From the NCBI RefSeq assembly GCF_025263485.1, contig NZ_CP079863.1, positions 2,976,001-3,040,000 on the forward strand: a DNA stretch of 64,000 nt. The letters run 5' to 3'. This DNA comes from Mycobacterium sp. SMC-2 (lineage in GTDB: Bacteria; Actinomycetota; Actinomycetes; Mycobacteriales; Mycobacteriaceae). Below the pieces are notes generated by a model. That model made no database searches. It was given only the letters and a program-made list of their open reading frames with translations, and was not told where the DNA came from. This document shows, one piece after another, positions 10,515 through 21,497 of the stretch; position 1 is the first letter of the stretch; every line of letters starts with the position of its first letter. Position numbers and translations under genes: made by a program.

Positions 10515-11660
10515 GTGCAAGGTGCGGTTGCTGGTCTGGTGTTGTTGGCCGTCCTGGTGATATTCGCCATAGTCGTGGTGGCCAAGTCGGTCGCCCTGAT
10601 ACCGCAGGCCGAGGCCGCGGTGATCGAGCGGCTGGGTCGATACAGCCGGACGGTCAGCGGTCAGCTGACTCTGTTGGTGCCGTTCATCGACCGGATCCGC
10701 GCCCGGGTGGACCTGCGTGAGCGGGTGGTGTCGTTCCCGCCGCAGCCGGTGATCACCGAGGACAACCTGACCCTCAACATCGACACCGTGGTCTACTTCC
10801 AGGTCACCGTCCCGCAGGCGGCCGTCTACGAGATCAGCAACTACATCGTCGGCGTGGAGCAGCTCACCACCACCACGCTGCGCAACGTGGTGGGCGGCAT
10901 GACGCTCGAGCAGACGCTGACCTCCCGCGACATGATCAACGGTCAACTGCGCGGCGTCCTCGACGAGGCGACCGGACGCTGGGGCCTGCGGGTCGCCCGG
11001 GTGGAGTTGCGCAGCATCGACCCGCCGCCGTCCATCCAGGCCTCGATGGAAAAGCAGATGAAGGCCGACCGCGAGAAGCGGGCGATGATCCTCACCGCCG
11101 AAGGGAACCGGCAGGCCGCGATCACACAGGCCGAAGGCGCCAAGCAGGCGCAGATCCTGGCCGCCGAGGGCGCCAAGCAGGCGGCGATCCTGGCCGCCGA
11201 GGCAGAGCGGCAGTCCCGTGTGCTGCGCGCCCAGGGTGAGCGCGCCGCGGCGTACCTGCAGGCGCAGGGGCAGGCCAAGGCCATCGAGAAGACGTTCGCC
11301 GCGATCAAGGCCGGCCGGCCCACCCCGGAGATGCTGGCCTACCAATACCTGCAGACGTTGCCGGAGATGGCGCGCGGTGACGCCAACAAAGTGTGGGTGG
11401 TGCCCAGCGACTTCAGCGCCGCCTTGCAGGGGTTCACCAGACTGCTGGGCACCCCGGGCGAGGACGGGGTGTTCCGGTTCCAGCCGTCCCCGGTCGACGA
11501 CGCGCCCAAGCCAAGCGCTGACGACGACGCCGAGGTCGCCGACTGGTTCTCCACCGAAACCGACCCCGCGATCGCCCAGGCGGTGGCCAAGGCCGAGGCG
11601 ATCGCCCGGCAACCGGTGGATGGCACGACCCCGGGAGCGCCGCCGCAGTTGGGTCAATAG
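10515..11660 (+). CDS. SPFH/band-7 (stomatin-like) protein
   Basis: A 381-residue membrane-anchored SPFH domain protein of the stomatin/QmcA type (Rv1488 in M. tuberculosis). One N-terminal membrane span (about residues 5-27) is followed by the band-7 domain (AVIERLGRYSRTVSGQL, FQVTVPQAAVYEIS). A long Ala/Gln/Glu-rich coiled coil of repeated AEGAKQAQIL-type units (about 190-250) drives oligomerisation. The acidic tail (DDDAEVADWFSTETD) is poorly conserved. The GTG start is preceded by gagaggaac. Pairing with the NfeD-like gene immediately upstream is the classical arrangement; together they probably form a scaffold in the plasma membrane. Confidence 0.92.
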   Translation: MQGAVAGLVLLAVLVIFAIVVVAKSVALIPQAEAAVIERLGRYSRTVSGQLTLLVPFIDRIRARVDLRERVVSFPPQPVITEDNLTLNIDTVVYFQVTVPQAAVYEISNYIVGVEQLTTTTLRNVVGGMTLEQTLTSRDMINGQLRGVLDEATGRWGLRVARVELRSIDPPPSIQASMEKQMKADREKRAMILTAEGNRQAAITQAEGAKQAQILAAEGAKQAAILAAEAERQSRVLRAQGERAAAYLQAQGQAKAIEKTFAAIKAGRPTPEMLAYQYLQTLPEMARGDANKVWVVPSDFSAALQGFTRLLGTPGEDGVFRFQPSPVDDAPKPSADDDAEVADWFSTETDPAIAQAVAKAEAIARQPVDGTTPGAPPQLGQ

Positions 11661-11669
11661 GATTGCCCC

Positions 11670-12026
11670 ATGAGCCTTTTCACTTCGCCGAAGACCTACG
11701 TGGCGCTCGGCGCCTTCCACGCCGTGGACGCGGTGGCATGCGGTGTCCAGGTCGCCCCGATCAAGAAGGTCCTGGACGACGTGGGTCTGCCGGAGAACGT
11801 GCGGCCCGTGCTGCCGGTGGTGAAGGCGGCCGCCGCCGTGGGCCTGCTATCGGTCACCCGCTTCCCGGCCCTGGCACGGGTGACGACGGCGATGCTGACG
11901 GTCTATTTCGTCTTCGCACTGGGCGCGCACATCCGGGTACGCGACAAGGTCGTCAACACCCTGCCGGCGGCGGTGTTCCTGGCCACGTTCGCCGTGATGA
12001 CGGCGAAGGGCCCCGACCGCAGCTAG
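11670..12026 (+). CDS. DoxX-like small membrane protein (Rv1489-like)
   Basis: A 118-residue protein of mostly hydrophobic character with about three to four membrane segments (around 8-28, 45-65, 67-87, 95-112), resembling the DoxX-like family. It starts nine bases after the band-7 gene and is probably co-transcribed with it. No reaction can be assigned. It converges on the Ddn-like gene: the last four bases (12023-12026) overlap that gene's end on the other strand. Confidence 0.78.
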   Translation: MSLFTSPKTYVALGAFHAVDAVACGVQVAPIKKVLDDVGLPENVRPVLPVVKAAAAVGLLSVTRFPALARVTTAMLTVYFVFALGAHIRVRDKVVNTLPAAVFLATFAVMTAKGPDRS

Positions 12027-12490
12027 TCCAGGCGCAGCTCGACCAGCGGCAGCGGTGCGCCGGTGTCGGTGATCGGAGCGCCGAGCGTCCCCTCCAGCAC
12101 CGGCCGCATCCGCTCCCACGCCCTCGGGTGGCGGCCGCGGTAGGTGGCCAGCGTGCCGTCCACCTCGTCTTGGGTCATGACCCGGGCCGTGGCGCCTCTG
12201 GGCGCATGGCTGCCGGCGTAGACACGCACGCGCGGGTCGGCCTCAATATTGCGGAACCACTGCGCTTTTCGGCCGAAACCTGAGGCGACGACGTAGGTCG
12301 CGGGGGTGGGGTGGTCGACGACCTCCAGAACGGCGTAGCGCCGCGCGCCCGACTTGCGACCGGTGTGCTCGAGCATCAGCATCCGCGATCCGAACAGCAC
12401 GCCCGCACGGGCCTTGAAGAGCCAGATCGGCGCGCGCATGAGTCGGCGCGAGCGGAGCAGCCGCCCGGCGAGTTCGGGAAGGAGCGACAC
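12023..12490 (-). CDS. Deazaflavin (F420)-dependent nitroreductase family protein
   Basis: A 155-residue member of the Ddn/FDOR family, small split-barrel proteins that bind F420H2 or related cofactors and reduce quinones, enones or nitro compounds. Family features are the hydrophobic start PIWLFKARAG, then LMLEHTGRKSGARRYAVLEVV, then VVASGFGRKAQWFRNIEADPRVRVYAG, where aromatic and basic residues line the cofactor cleft. The substrate is unknown. The GTG at 12490 lies two bases after the stop of the upstream proline-rich gene, suggesting coupled translation; the ATG at 12439 is an alternative that would give 138 residues. The pair is not in the M. tuberculosis order and looks lineage-specific. 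Confidence 0.8.
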   Translation of the reverse strand: MSLLPELAGRLLRSRRLMRAPIWLFKARAGVLFGSRMLMLEHTGRKSGARRYAVLEVVDHPTPATYVVASGFGRKAQWFRNIEADPRVRVYAGSHAPRGATARVMTQDEVDGTLATYRGRHPRAWERMRPVLEGTLGAPITDTGAPLPLVELRLD

Positions 12491-12492
12491 CG

Positions 12493-12759
12493 CTACGCGT
12501 GCGGTGGCGGCGGGGGCGCGGGCACGACGGCCGGCGCGGACGTGGGGGATGGCGGCGACGAGAGGACGCAGCCGCCCCCGCCGGCCGACTGCGACGACAG
12601 CTGTGAGGGGTAGGGCGGCGGGGGAAGCTGCACCCGGACCGTCCAGACCAGCCCAGTGATCGCGAAGGTGGCGAGCGCGCCGAGTACCAGGCCGGCCAGC
12701 CCGGTGACGATGGCGATGCCGCTCGGGAAGCGGCGGGTTCCGGTGTTGTCCGAGGTCAT
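12493..12759 (-). CDS. Small proline-rich membrane protein
   Basis: An 88-residue protein with one membrane segment (about 15-40, GIAIVTGLAGLVLGALATFAITGLV) and a proline/serine-rich tail (PPPPYPSQLSS... to APPPPPHA), a common layout for mycobacterial Mmp-type or anchored proteins of unknown role. The ATG at 12759 was chosen because ggagag lies four bases before it; an ATG four codons upstream lacks such a site. It is followed closely by the Ddn-like gene on the same strand. Confidence 0.65.
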   Translation of the reverse strand: MTSDNTGTRRFPSGIAIVTGLAGLVLGALATFAITGLVWTVRVQLPPPPYPSQLSSQSAGGGGCVLSSPPSPTSAPAVVPAPPPPPHA

Positions 12760-12858
12760 GTAGCTCTCCATGGTCGTCGGATGTGGGTAACCGAGACGCT
12801 ACTGGCGAAAAGGCCGCCGCCGCCACGATTCGGCGGATCGTGACGGCGGCACGATGTG

Positions 12859-13680
12859 TCAGCGGGACGCGGACGCGGCGGTCACCGCGGTGAGACGCCA
12901 CTGGTCCAGCCAGGGCTGGATCAGCTCGGCGACCGAGAATTTCGCCGGGGCAGAACACCCCGGCTTGGGCGTGTAGGGGTCGCCCCCTCGGATGAGGATG
13001 CCGACGGCGCGAACGGTGCCGTCACCTTCGTTGAGATAGACGGGGCCGCCGGAATCGCCGCATTGGCCGGGCGCCGTAAACACGACCTTGCTGTCGGTGA
13101 CGTCCGTGATTTGTCCGCACGCGGCCTCGCCGGAGCCCATGCCGAATTTGCAGAGTTCCTGGCCGGGCTCTACGTTGCCGGCGACGCCGGAGACCGGCAA
13201 GGAGCCCCCGATGGCCGGATTCTGCGGAACGTTGTCGCCGTTGAGCATGATCAGGCCGATGTCGTGCTGCTCGTCGTGAACGCCCTCGCTGACCGTCTGG
13301 TTGAACGTGCCCAGCGTCGCGTACGGGAGGACGCCGCCCAGGTTCATCGTCACCTTGCTGGCCTCGCCGGGGCGGTTGCAGTGGCCGGCGGTGAGGACAC
13401 CGGACTGACCGGTGCTGGTTCGCACCAAAAACCCAGCGGTGCAGCCCATTCCGCCCGACCCGTCCGCGTACTCGACGTAGATGCCCGCGCCGGGGCCGAC
13501 CGCGCTCGACGCGGGCAGATCGATCGGCGACAGGAGCGGCGGCGGGGCGGGTTCCTGGGCCGGGATGGCGTTCCTGGACAGCCGGCCGACGGCGGCGACC
13601 AAGGCGAGGGCGCAGCACAGTGCCGCGATCGCCAACAGCGCGGAATGCATCCTGGAACGCTGTGGCGTCGGGTAGGGCAC
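12859..13680 (-). CDS. Exported trypsin-like serine protease
   Basis: About 273 residues: an N-terminal signal/anchor (SALLAIAALCCALALVAAVG), a proline-rich stretch (AQEPAPPPLLSP), then a chymotrypsin-fold protease domain. The triad is readable: His in LTAGHCN, Asp in QHDIGLI, Ser in QCGDSGGPVY. Six or more cysteines could form disulfides, consistent with secretion. The substrate is unknown. The GTG at 13680 was preferred because it places positive charges (QRSR) before the hydrophobic segment; the ATG at 13650 is a real alternative. The longer open frame extending to 14799 is overlap with the TVP38-like gene. The protease is not part of the M. tuberculosis order here. Confidence 0.85.
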   Translation of the reverse strand: MPYPTPQRSRMHSALLAIAALCCALALVAAVGRLSRNAIPAQEPAPPPLLSPIDLPASSAVGPGAGIYVEYADGSGGMGCTAGFLVRTSTGQSGVLTAGHCNRPGEASKVTMNLGGVLPYATLGTFNQTVSEGVHDEQHDIGLIMLNGDNVPQNPAIGGSLPVSGVAGNVEPGQELCKFGMGSGEAACGQITDVTDSKVVFTAPGQCGDSGGPVYLNEGDGTVRAVGILIRGGDPYTPKPGCSAPAKFSVAELIQPWLDQWRLTAVTAASASR

Positions 13681-13787
13681 CTGGATTCCGGCCAACACCC
13701 TCCCCCTTTTTGAGCGCGATGCCGGTAAGTCTGTGATCCCAGCTTGCCAGCTTTCGGCTTGGCAGCCACCGCGATTGGCCAGATTTT

Positions 13788-14555
13788 TTAGCTGACGATG
13801 GCCGGCTCGGGGGAGGGCTCGTCGCCGACGGAACTGTGCGCGCGGCGGTGGTGGCGGCGGAAGTGGCGGATCTCGATCACCAGGCCCGTCAGACCCAGGG
13901 TCGCCGTGCATACCGAAACCAGGTACAGCAGCGAGTTGGGGTGGCCGGCGAGCGCGTCGCCGAGGATCACCACGGCGGCGGTGCCCGGCAGCAGGCCGCC
14001 CAGCGTGGCCAGGGTGTAGGGCAGCAGGCGCACCGTCGACGCGCCGGCCGCGTAATTGATGGCCGAAAACGGCACGGCGGGAATCAGCCGCAGCGACAAG
14101 ATGGCCAGCCAGCCCCGTTGCCGCAAGCGCTCGTCGACCGTGTCGATCGATCGATGGCGAACCAGGCGGTTCAGCCGCCATCCGGCCGCGCGCACCAGCA
14201 GCAGCGCGATCACCGCGCTCGCGGTGCTGGCAACCACCGCGAGCGCCACACCCGTCAGCGCGCCGAACAGCAGCCCCGCGGCCAGGGTGAACGCCGTGCG
14301 CGGAACCGGGACCACGGTGGCCACGATGTGCGCGGCCAGGAACGCCAACGGGAACCAGGGGCCGACCGACTGGGCCCAGTCGCGCATCTGCACCGGCGTG
14401 GGCAGGGGCAGCCATGACGCGGCGGCGATCAAGAGTGTGATACCGACCACTGTGGCGATCGCCCGGGGCCGCGACAGCAGACGCGCGGTCGCGGCCAGCG
14501 CGCCGCCGAGGTCGCGCAGCGTCCGGTTGATTCTGCAGGTGGCGGAAGCCGTCAC
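13788..14555 (-). CDS. TVP38/TMEM64 (DedA-like) membrane protein, Rv1491c-like
   Basis: A 255-residue multi-span membrane protein of the SNARE-associated/TVP38 family. The family signature is present: an AGLLFG-type segment (FTLAAGLLFGALTGVALAVV) and LRLIPAVPFSAINYAAGAS, with about five to six membrane segments. Family members are proposed lipid scramblases or transporters; the cargo is not known here. The GTG at 14555 gives a length close to the M. tuberculosis homologue (Rv1491c); a TTG at 14657 would add an unrelated Arg-rich leader. It is divergent from mutA, with 155 bases between starts. Confidence 0.88.
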   Translation of the reverse strand: MTASATCRINRTLRDLGGALAATARLLSRPRAIATVVGITLLIAAASWLPLPTPVQMRDWAQSVGPWFPLAFLAAHIVATVVPVPRTAFTLAAGLLFGALTGVALAVVASTASAVIALLLVRAAGWRLNRLVRHRSIDTVDERLRQRGWLAILSLRLIPAVPFSAINYAAGASTVRLLPYTLATLGGLLPGTAAVVILGDALAGHPNSLLYLVSVCTATLGLTGLVIEIRHFRRHHRRAHSSVGDEPSPEPAIVS

Positions 14556-14710
14556 GCCTGTAGAGGTTACGGGGCGCAGGTGAATAACTCGTTTCCCGAC
14601 GCTGGCGTTTCTTCGCAACGCTGGGCCGCGCGGTTTTCTGCCGCCAGGCCCGATCAATTAGCCTCATTAGTAAGTCGCAGGCCCCATTTGCTGGGAAAAG
14701 GGAGCAATCG

Positions 14711-16588
14711 GTGTCCATTGATGTACCCGAACTCGCCGAACTAGAACAGGTTCGCGGGCGCTGGCGCAGTGCGGTCGCCGGCGTGCTGTCGAAAAGCACC
14801 CGGAAGGACCCCGAGGAACTCGGTGACCAGCCCGAGCGGCTGCTGGAAACCCCGACCTATGACGGCATCGCCATCCGGGCGCTGTACACCGCGCTCGACG
14901 AGCTGCCGGAACCGCCGCTGCCGGGCGAGTGGCCGTACGTGCGGGGCGCGGACGCCCTGCGCGACGTCAAGTCCGGCTGGAAGGTGGCCGAGGCGTTCCC
15001 GGCCGACCGCGTCGCCGGGGTGGCGGCCAAGGACGTCAACGCCGCGGTGCTCGAGGCGCTCGGCAACGGCGCGAGCGCGCTGGTGCTGCGGGTGGGCGAG
15101 TCCGGTGTGACGGCCGGCCAGCTCGAGGAGGCCCTGGACGGCGTGTACCTGAGCATGGTGCCGGTCATCGTCGACGCGGGCGCGGACTACTCCGCCGCCG
15201 CCGACGTCTTGTTGGCGATGGCGTCCCGGGTGGAGGCGGACCAGCGCGAACTGATCTCGATCGACCTGGGCGGCGACCCGCTCACCGCGGCGCTGAGCGA
15301 CCGTCCCGCGCCCCCGCTCGACGAGGTCGTCGGGGTGGCCACGCGCGCGGCCCGCGAGCGCGGCGTGCGGGCGATCACGGTCGACGGGCCCGCCTTTCAC
15401 AACCTGGGCGCCAACGCGACCTGGGAGCTCGCCGGCACCGTGGCCGCCGGGGTGGGCTACCTGCGGCGGCTCACCGAAGCGAGTGTGTCGGTCGGTGAGG
15501 CGTTGCGGCAGATCAGTTTCCGGATGGCCGCCGACGACGACCAGTTTGTGACGCTGGCCAAGATGCGGGCCGTGCGGCGCCTGTGGGCGCGGGTCGCCGA
15601 GGTCGTCGGCGACCCGGACGGCGGCGCCGTCACCGTGCACGCGGAAACGTCGCTGCCGATGATGACCCAACGCGACCCGTGGGTGAACATGCTGCGCTGC
15701 ACGCTGGCCGCCTTCGGCGCGGGCGTCGGCGGCGCCGACACCGTGCTGGTCCTCCCGTTCGACGTGGCGATCCCGGGCGGCTTCCCCGGCACGGCGAGAA
15801 GCTTCGCGCGCCGGATCGCCCGCAACACCCAGCTGCTGCTCCTGGAGGAGTCGCACGTCGGCCGGGTGCTGGACCCCGCCGGTGGGTCGTGGTTCGTCGA
15901 GGACCTCACCGCGCGGCTCGCGGAGCAGGCCTGGGAGCACTTCCAGGCCGTCGAGGCGCGCGGCGGGTTCGTCGAGGCGCGCGACTACGTCGCCGACCGG
16001 ATCGCCGAGGTGGCCGCGCGACGCGCCGACGACGTCGCGCATCGCCGCACCGCGATCACCGGTGTCAACGAGTTCCCGAACCTCACTGAACCGGCTCTGC
16101 CGCAGGCTGATTCGTCGGTCACCCCGTTGGCCGCCGGCAACCTGCGGCGCTACGCCGCCGCGTTCGAGGCGCTGCGCGACCGCTCCGATGCCTTCCTGGC
16201 CCGCACCGGCGCACGCCCGCAGGTGCTGCTGCTCCCGTTGGGCCCGCTGGCCGAGCACAACATCCGCGCCACGTTCGCGGCCAACCTGTTGGCGTCGGGC
16301 GGCATCGAAGCCGTCAACCCCGGAACGGTCGATGCCACCGGTGTCGCGAAGGCCGTCGCCGACGCGGGATCGCCGAGCGCGGCGGTCATCTGCGGCACCG
16401 ACAAGCGCTACGCCGACGAGGCCGCGGCGATCGTCGAAGCGGCCCGGGCCGCCGGCGTGTCGAGGGTCTACCTGGCCGGACCGGAGAAGTCCGTGGGCGA
16501 CGCCGAACACCGGCCCGACGAGTTCCTGACCGCGAAAATCGATGCGGTCGAAGCCCTTTCGAACCTGCTCACTCGACTGGGAGCGTAG
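14711..16588 (+). CDS. mutA: Methylmalonyl-CoA mutase small subunit
   Basis: The non-catalytic subunit of the adenosylcobalamin-dependent mutase that interconverts (R)-methylmalonyl-CoA and succinyl-CoA, linking propionate breakdown to the TCA cycle and supplying methylmalonyl units for branched lipids. The 625-residue chain has the mutase TIM-barrel region (about 50-420, including [27 protein letters not shown]) and a degenerate B12-binding domain at the C-terminus that lacks the D-x-H-x-x-G cobalamin motif, as expected for this subunit. The GTG start is preceded by gggagc. mutB follows after five bases, so the two subunits are co-expressed. Confidence 0.96.
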   Translation: MSIDVPELAELEQVRGRWRSAVAGVLSKSTRKDPEELGDQPERLLETPTYDGIAIRALYTALDELPEPPLPGEWPYVRGADALRDVKSGWKVAEAFPADRVAGVAAKDVNAAVLEALGNGASALVLRVGESGVTAGQLEEALDGVYLSMVPVIVDAGADYSAAADVLLAMASRVEADQRELISIDLGGDPLTAALSDRPAPPLDEVVGVATRAARERGVRAITVDGPAFHNLGANATWELAGTVAAGVGYLRRLTEASVSVGEALRQISFRMAADDDQFVTLAKMRAVRRLWARVAEVVGDPDGGAVTVHAETSLPMMTQRDPWVNMLRCTLAAFGAGVGGADTVLVLPFDVAIPGGFPGTARSFARRIARNTQLLLLEESHVGRVLDPAGGSWFVEDLTARLAEQAWEHFQAVEARGGFVEARDYVADRIAEVAARRADDVAHRRTAITGVNEFPNLTEPALPQADSSVTPLAAGNLRRYAAAFEALRDRSDAFLARTGARPQVLLLPLGPLAEHNIRATFAANLLASGGIEAVNPGTVDATGVAKAVADAGSPSAAVICGTDKRYADEAAAIVEAARAAGVSRVYLAGPEKSVGDAEHRPDEFLTAKIDAVEALSNLLTRLGA

Positions 16589-16593
16589 CCCTA

Positions 16594-18849
<2,256 letters not shown>

Positions 18850-18862
18850 CCGGATTCCTTCG

Positions 18863-18923
18863 CGCGAAAGTGCAACTAGCGACGGTGTTACTCGGCGAAT
18901 GCGTCGCCAGTTGCACTCTCGCG
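18863..18923. repeat. 61-bp near-perfect palindrome between mutB and meaB
   Basis: The left arm cgcgaaagtgcaactagcgac (18863-18883) pairs with the right arm gtcgccagttgcactctcgcg (18903-18923) at 19 of 21 positions around a 19-base loop. It is unrelated in sequence to the 58-bp palindromes near fabG1. It could be a dispersed repeat or a transcript-end hairpin, but it has no T-tract. Confidence 0.85.
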
Positions 18924-18940
18924 GTGCCGGTGCCGGCGTC

Positions 18941-19921
18941 ATGAGCGGCCAGACCGTCGAGAAATTGGCCGCCGCCGTTCGGGCCGGTGACCGTGCGGCG
19001 TTGCCGCGAGCCATCACGCTGCTGGAGTCCACCCGCGCCGACCATCACGAGAAGGCGCAGCGGCTGCTGCTGGAGCTGACGCCGGACTCGGGCAATGCGC
19101 ATCGCGTGGGCATCACCGGGACCCCCGGGGTGGGCAAGTCCACCACCATCGAGTCGCTCGGCATGCATCTGATCGAGCAAGGCCACCGGGTGGCAGTGCT
19201 GGCCGTCGACCCGTCGTCGACGCGCAGCGGTGGATCGATCCTCGGCGACAAGACCCGGATGGCGCGCCTGGCGGTGCACCCGGATGCCTACATCCGGCCG
19301 TCGCCCACGTCGGGCACCCTGGGCGGCGTAGCAAAGGCCACGCGCGAGACCGTGGTGTTGTTGGAGGCCGCCGGTTTCGACGTGATCATCATCGAGACCG
19401 TCGGCGTCGGTCAGTCGGAGGTGACCGTTGCCAACATGGTCGACACGTTCGTCCTGCTGACCCTGGCGCGCAGCGGCGATCAGCTGCAGGGCATCAAGAA
19501 GGGCGCGCTGGAGCTGGCCGACATCGTGGTGGTGAACAAGGCCGACGGCGAGCACGTTGCCGAGGCGCGGATGGCCGCCCGCGAACTGTCCTCTGCGATC
19601 AGGTTGATACATCCGCGTGAAACACTCTGGCGGCCACCCGTTCTGACCATGAGCGCGATGGAGGGGACCGGCCTGAAGGAGTTGTGGGAGACCATCGAAC
19701 GTCATCGTCAGGTGCTCACCGAGGCCGGGGAGTTCGAGGCGCGCCGGCGCGCCCAGTTGGTCGACTGGACGTGGCAGATGGTCCGCGACACGGTCTTGGA
19801 CCGGGTGCTGTCCAACCCGAAGGTGCGCAAGATGCGCGCCGAGGTCGAGCGCCGGGTCAAAGCGGGGGAGCTGACCCCCGCGCTGGCGGCCGAGCAAATA
19901 TTAACGGCTGCGTCAGACTAA
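18941..19921 (+). CDS. meaB: G-protein chaperone MeaB (ArgK family)
   Basis: A P-loop GTPase that guards methylmalonyl-CoA mutase, gating cofactor loading and ejecting inactivated cobalamin. The 326-residue product shows the G1 motif GTPGVGKS (60-67), the metal-binding DPSSTRSGGSILGDKTRM segment, ETVGVGQSE (switch/G3) and VVNKAD (G4), then the C-terminal dimerisation helices. The ATG at 18941 was chosen because the earlier ATG (18899) lies inside the palindrome and would add MRRQLHSRG, which looks artefactual; neither start has a clear ribosome binding site. Its position right after mutAB supports the assignment (Rv1496 in M. tuberculosis). Confidence 0.95.
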   Translation: MSGQTVEKLAAAVRAGDRAALPRAITLLESTRADHHEKAQRLLLELTPDSGNAHRVGITGTPGVGKSTTIESLGMHLIEQGHRVAVLAVDPSSTRSGGSILGDKTRMARLAVHPDAYIRPSPTSGTLGGVAKATRETVVLLEAAGFDVIIIETVGVGQSEVTVANMVDTFVLLTLARSGDQLQGIKKGALELADIVVVNKADGEHVAEARMAARELSSAIRLIHPRETLWRPPVLTMSAMEGTGLKELWETIERHRQVLTEAGEFEARRRAQLVDWTWQMVRDTVLDRVLSNPKVRKMRAEVERRVKAGELTPALAAEQILTAASD

Positions 19922-19984
19922 CGGATAGGTAAACAATCTAGATTTCGCTCCGGGAAGGTGTGAAATCGAAGTAAATTCGAAGTT

Positions 19985-21271
19985 GTGACGGTGGAAACCC
20001 GAGTCGATCGCCGCGCGGTCCGTGTCCACGATGACCCTGACGCAGGTCACCGTGTGTCCGGCGCGGCGGACTCACACTTTGGATGCGTCGTTCGCAGCTT
20101 CGCCAGCATGTTTCCCGCCCGCCGGTTCGGCGGCGGCGCGCTGGCGGTGTATCTCGACGGCCAACCCGTCGTCGACGTCTGGACGGGCTGGTCCGACCGC
20201 GGCGGCCACACGCCGTGGTCGGCCGACAGCGCCCCGATGGTCTTCTCGGCGACCAAGGGAATGGCCGCCACCGTCATTCACCGGCTGGCCGACCGTGGCC
20301 TGATCGACTACGAGGCGCCGGTGGCCGAGTACTGGCCGGAGTTCGGTGCCAACGGCAAGGCAAAGCTCACCGTGCGCGACGTGATGAGGCACGCTGCGGG
20401 CCTGTCGGGCCTGCGCGGCGCCAGCTCCGAAGACTTGCTGGACCACGTCGTGATGGAAGAGCGCCTGGCCGCGGCGGCGCCCGGGCGGCTGCTGGGCAAG
20501 CCCGCGTATCACGCGCTGACCTTCGGCTGGCTGATGTCCGGGCTCGCCCGGGGTGTGACCGGAAAAGGCATGCGAGTGCTGGTCCGCGAGGAGCTCGCCG
20601 AACCGTTGGGCACCGACGGGTTGTATCTCGGTCGCCCGCCGGCCGGGGCGCCGACCCGGGTCGCCCAGATCGTCGCCCCACAGAACCTCGTGCGGAACCC
20701 GGTCCTCAGCTGTGTGACGCGCAAGGTCGCCAACGAGCTGTCCGGGGGATTCCGGTCCATGTACTTCCCGGGCATGGTCTCCGCGGTGCAGGGTGATATC
20801 CCATTGCTGGATGCGGAGATCCCGGCGGCCAACGGGGTGGTGACGGCCCGCGGGTTGGCGCGGATGTATGGAGCCATCGCCAACGGCGGCGAGGTCGACG
20901 GCATCCGGTTCCTGTCCCGCGAGATGGTCGCCGGCCTGACCGGGCGGCGCAGCCTGCGCCCGGACCGAAACCTGTTCGTGCCGCTGGCGTTCCACCTGGG
21001 CTACCACAGCTTGCCCATCGGGAACGTGATGCCCGGCTTCGGCCATGTCGGGCTGGGCGGTTCGCTCGGCTGGACCGACCCGGCGAGCGGGGTGGCCTTC
21101 TCGCTGGTGCACAACCGGCTGCTGACACCGTTCGTGATGACCGACCACGCGGCGTTCGTCGGCATCTACGCGCTGATCCGCAAGGCCGCCGAGAAAGCCC
21201 GCAAACGCGGCTTCGAGCCGGTGACCGAATACGGGGCGCCGTTCTTCGAGCCGGGAGCCGTCGCGGGCTAA
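19985..21271 (+). CDS. lipL: Beta-lactamase-fold esterase LipL
   Basis: A 428-residue serine hydrolase of the beta-lactamase/class C penicillin-binding-protein fold, which in mycobacteria acts as a lipase or esterase. The nucleophile motif S-x-x-K is SATK (88-91), and the conserved aromatic-glycine region (FGHVGLGGSLGWTDP) lies near residue 355. No signal peptide is apparent. The GTG at 19985 begins at the same point as Rv1497. It is the last gene in the M. tuberculosis-like order; everything downstream in this window is accessory surface-glycan content. Confidence 0.93.
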   Translation: MTVETRVDRRAVRVHDDPDAGHRVSGAADSHFGCVVRSFASMFPARRFGGGALAVYLDGQPVVDVWTGWSDRGGHTPWSADSAPMVFSATKGMAATVIHRLADRGLIDYEAPVAEYWPEFGANGKAKLTVRDVMRHAAGLSGLRGASSEDLLDHVVMEERLAAAAPGRLLGKPAYHALTFGWLMSGLARGVTGKGMRVLVREELAEPLGTDGLYLGRPPAGAPTRVAQIVAPQNLVRNPVLSCVTRKVANELSGGFRSMYFPGMVSAVQGDIPLLDAEIPAANGVVTARGLARMYGAIANGGEVDGIRFLSREMVAGLTGRRSLRPDRNLFVPLAFHLGYHSLPIGNVMPGFGHVGLGGSLGWTDPASGVAFSLVHNRLLTPFVMTDHAAFVGIYALIRKAAEKARKRGFEPVTEYGAPFFEPGAVAG

Positions 21272-21497
21272 CGACCTCACCGGATGCGTCGGATCGCGCT
21301 CCGGCGCGGCGCCGTAGGGACGGGGTAGCGGAAAGTCCAGGTCAGCAGCCCGACGCTGCTGATTTACACATCTGCTCCATACCGTTTACAAATCTAGACG
21401 CGTGTTTATAGAACCAGCCCGCAAAGTCGAACAATCGGTAAAATGCCGCGAGACCCCCGAGCGTAGACACGCACGAAACTGGAAGGCTGGAAGCTGG

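Noticed and set aside
10062..11720. A 552-codon reverse open frame opposite the band-7 gene
   Set aside because: Composition (His/Arg/Gly/Leu-rich) is typical of antisense shadow; the forward strand has a clear SPFH protein.
12859..14799. A 646-codon open frame on the reverse strand
   Set aside because: Only its last part (from about 13680) encodes the serine protease. The earlier part runs through the TVP38-like gene in another frame and is Arg/Pro-rich shadow sequence.
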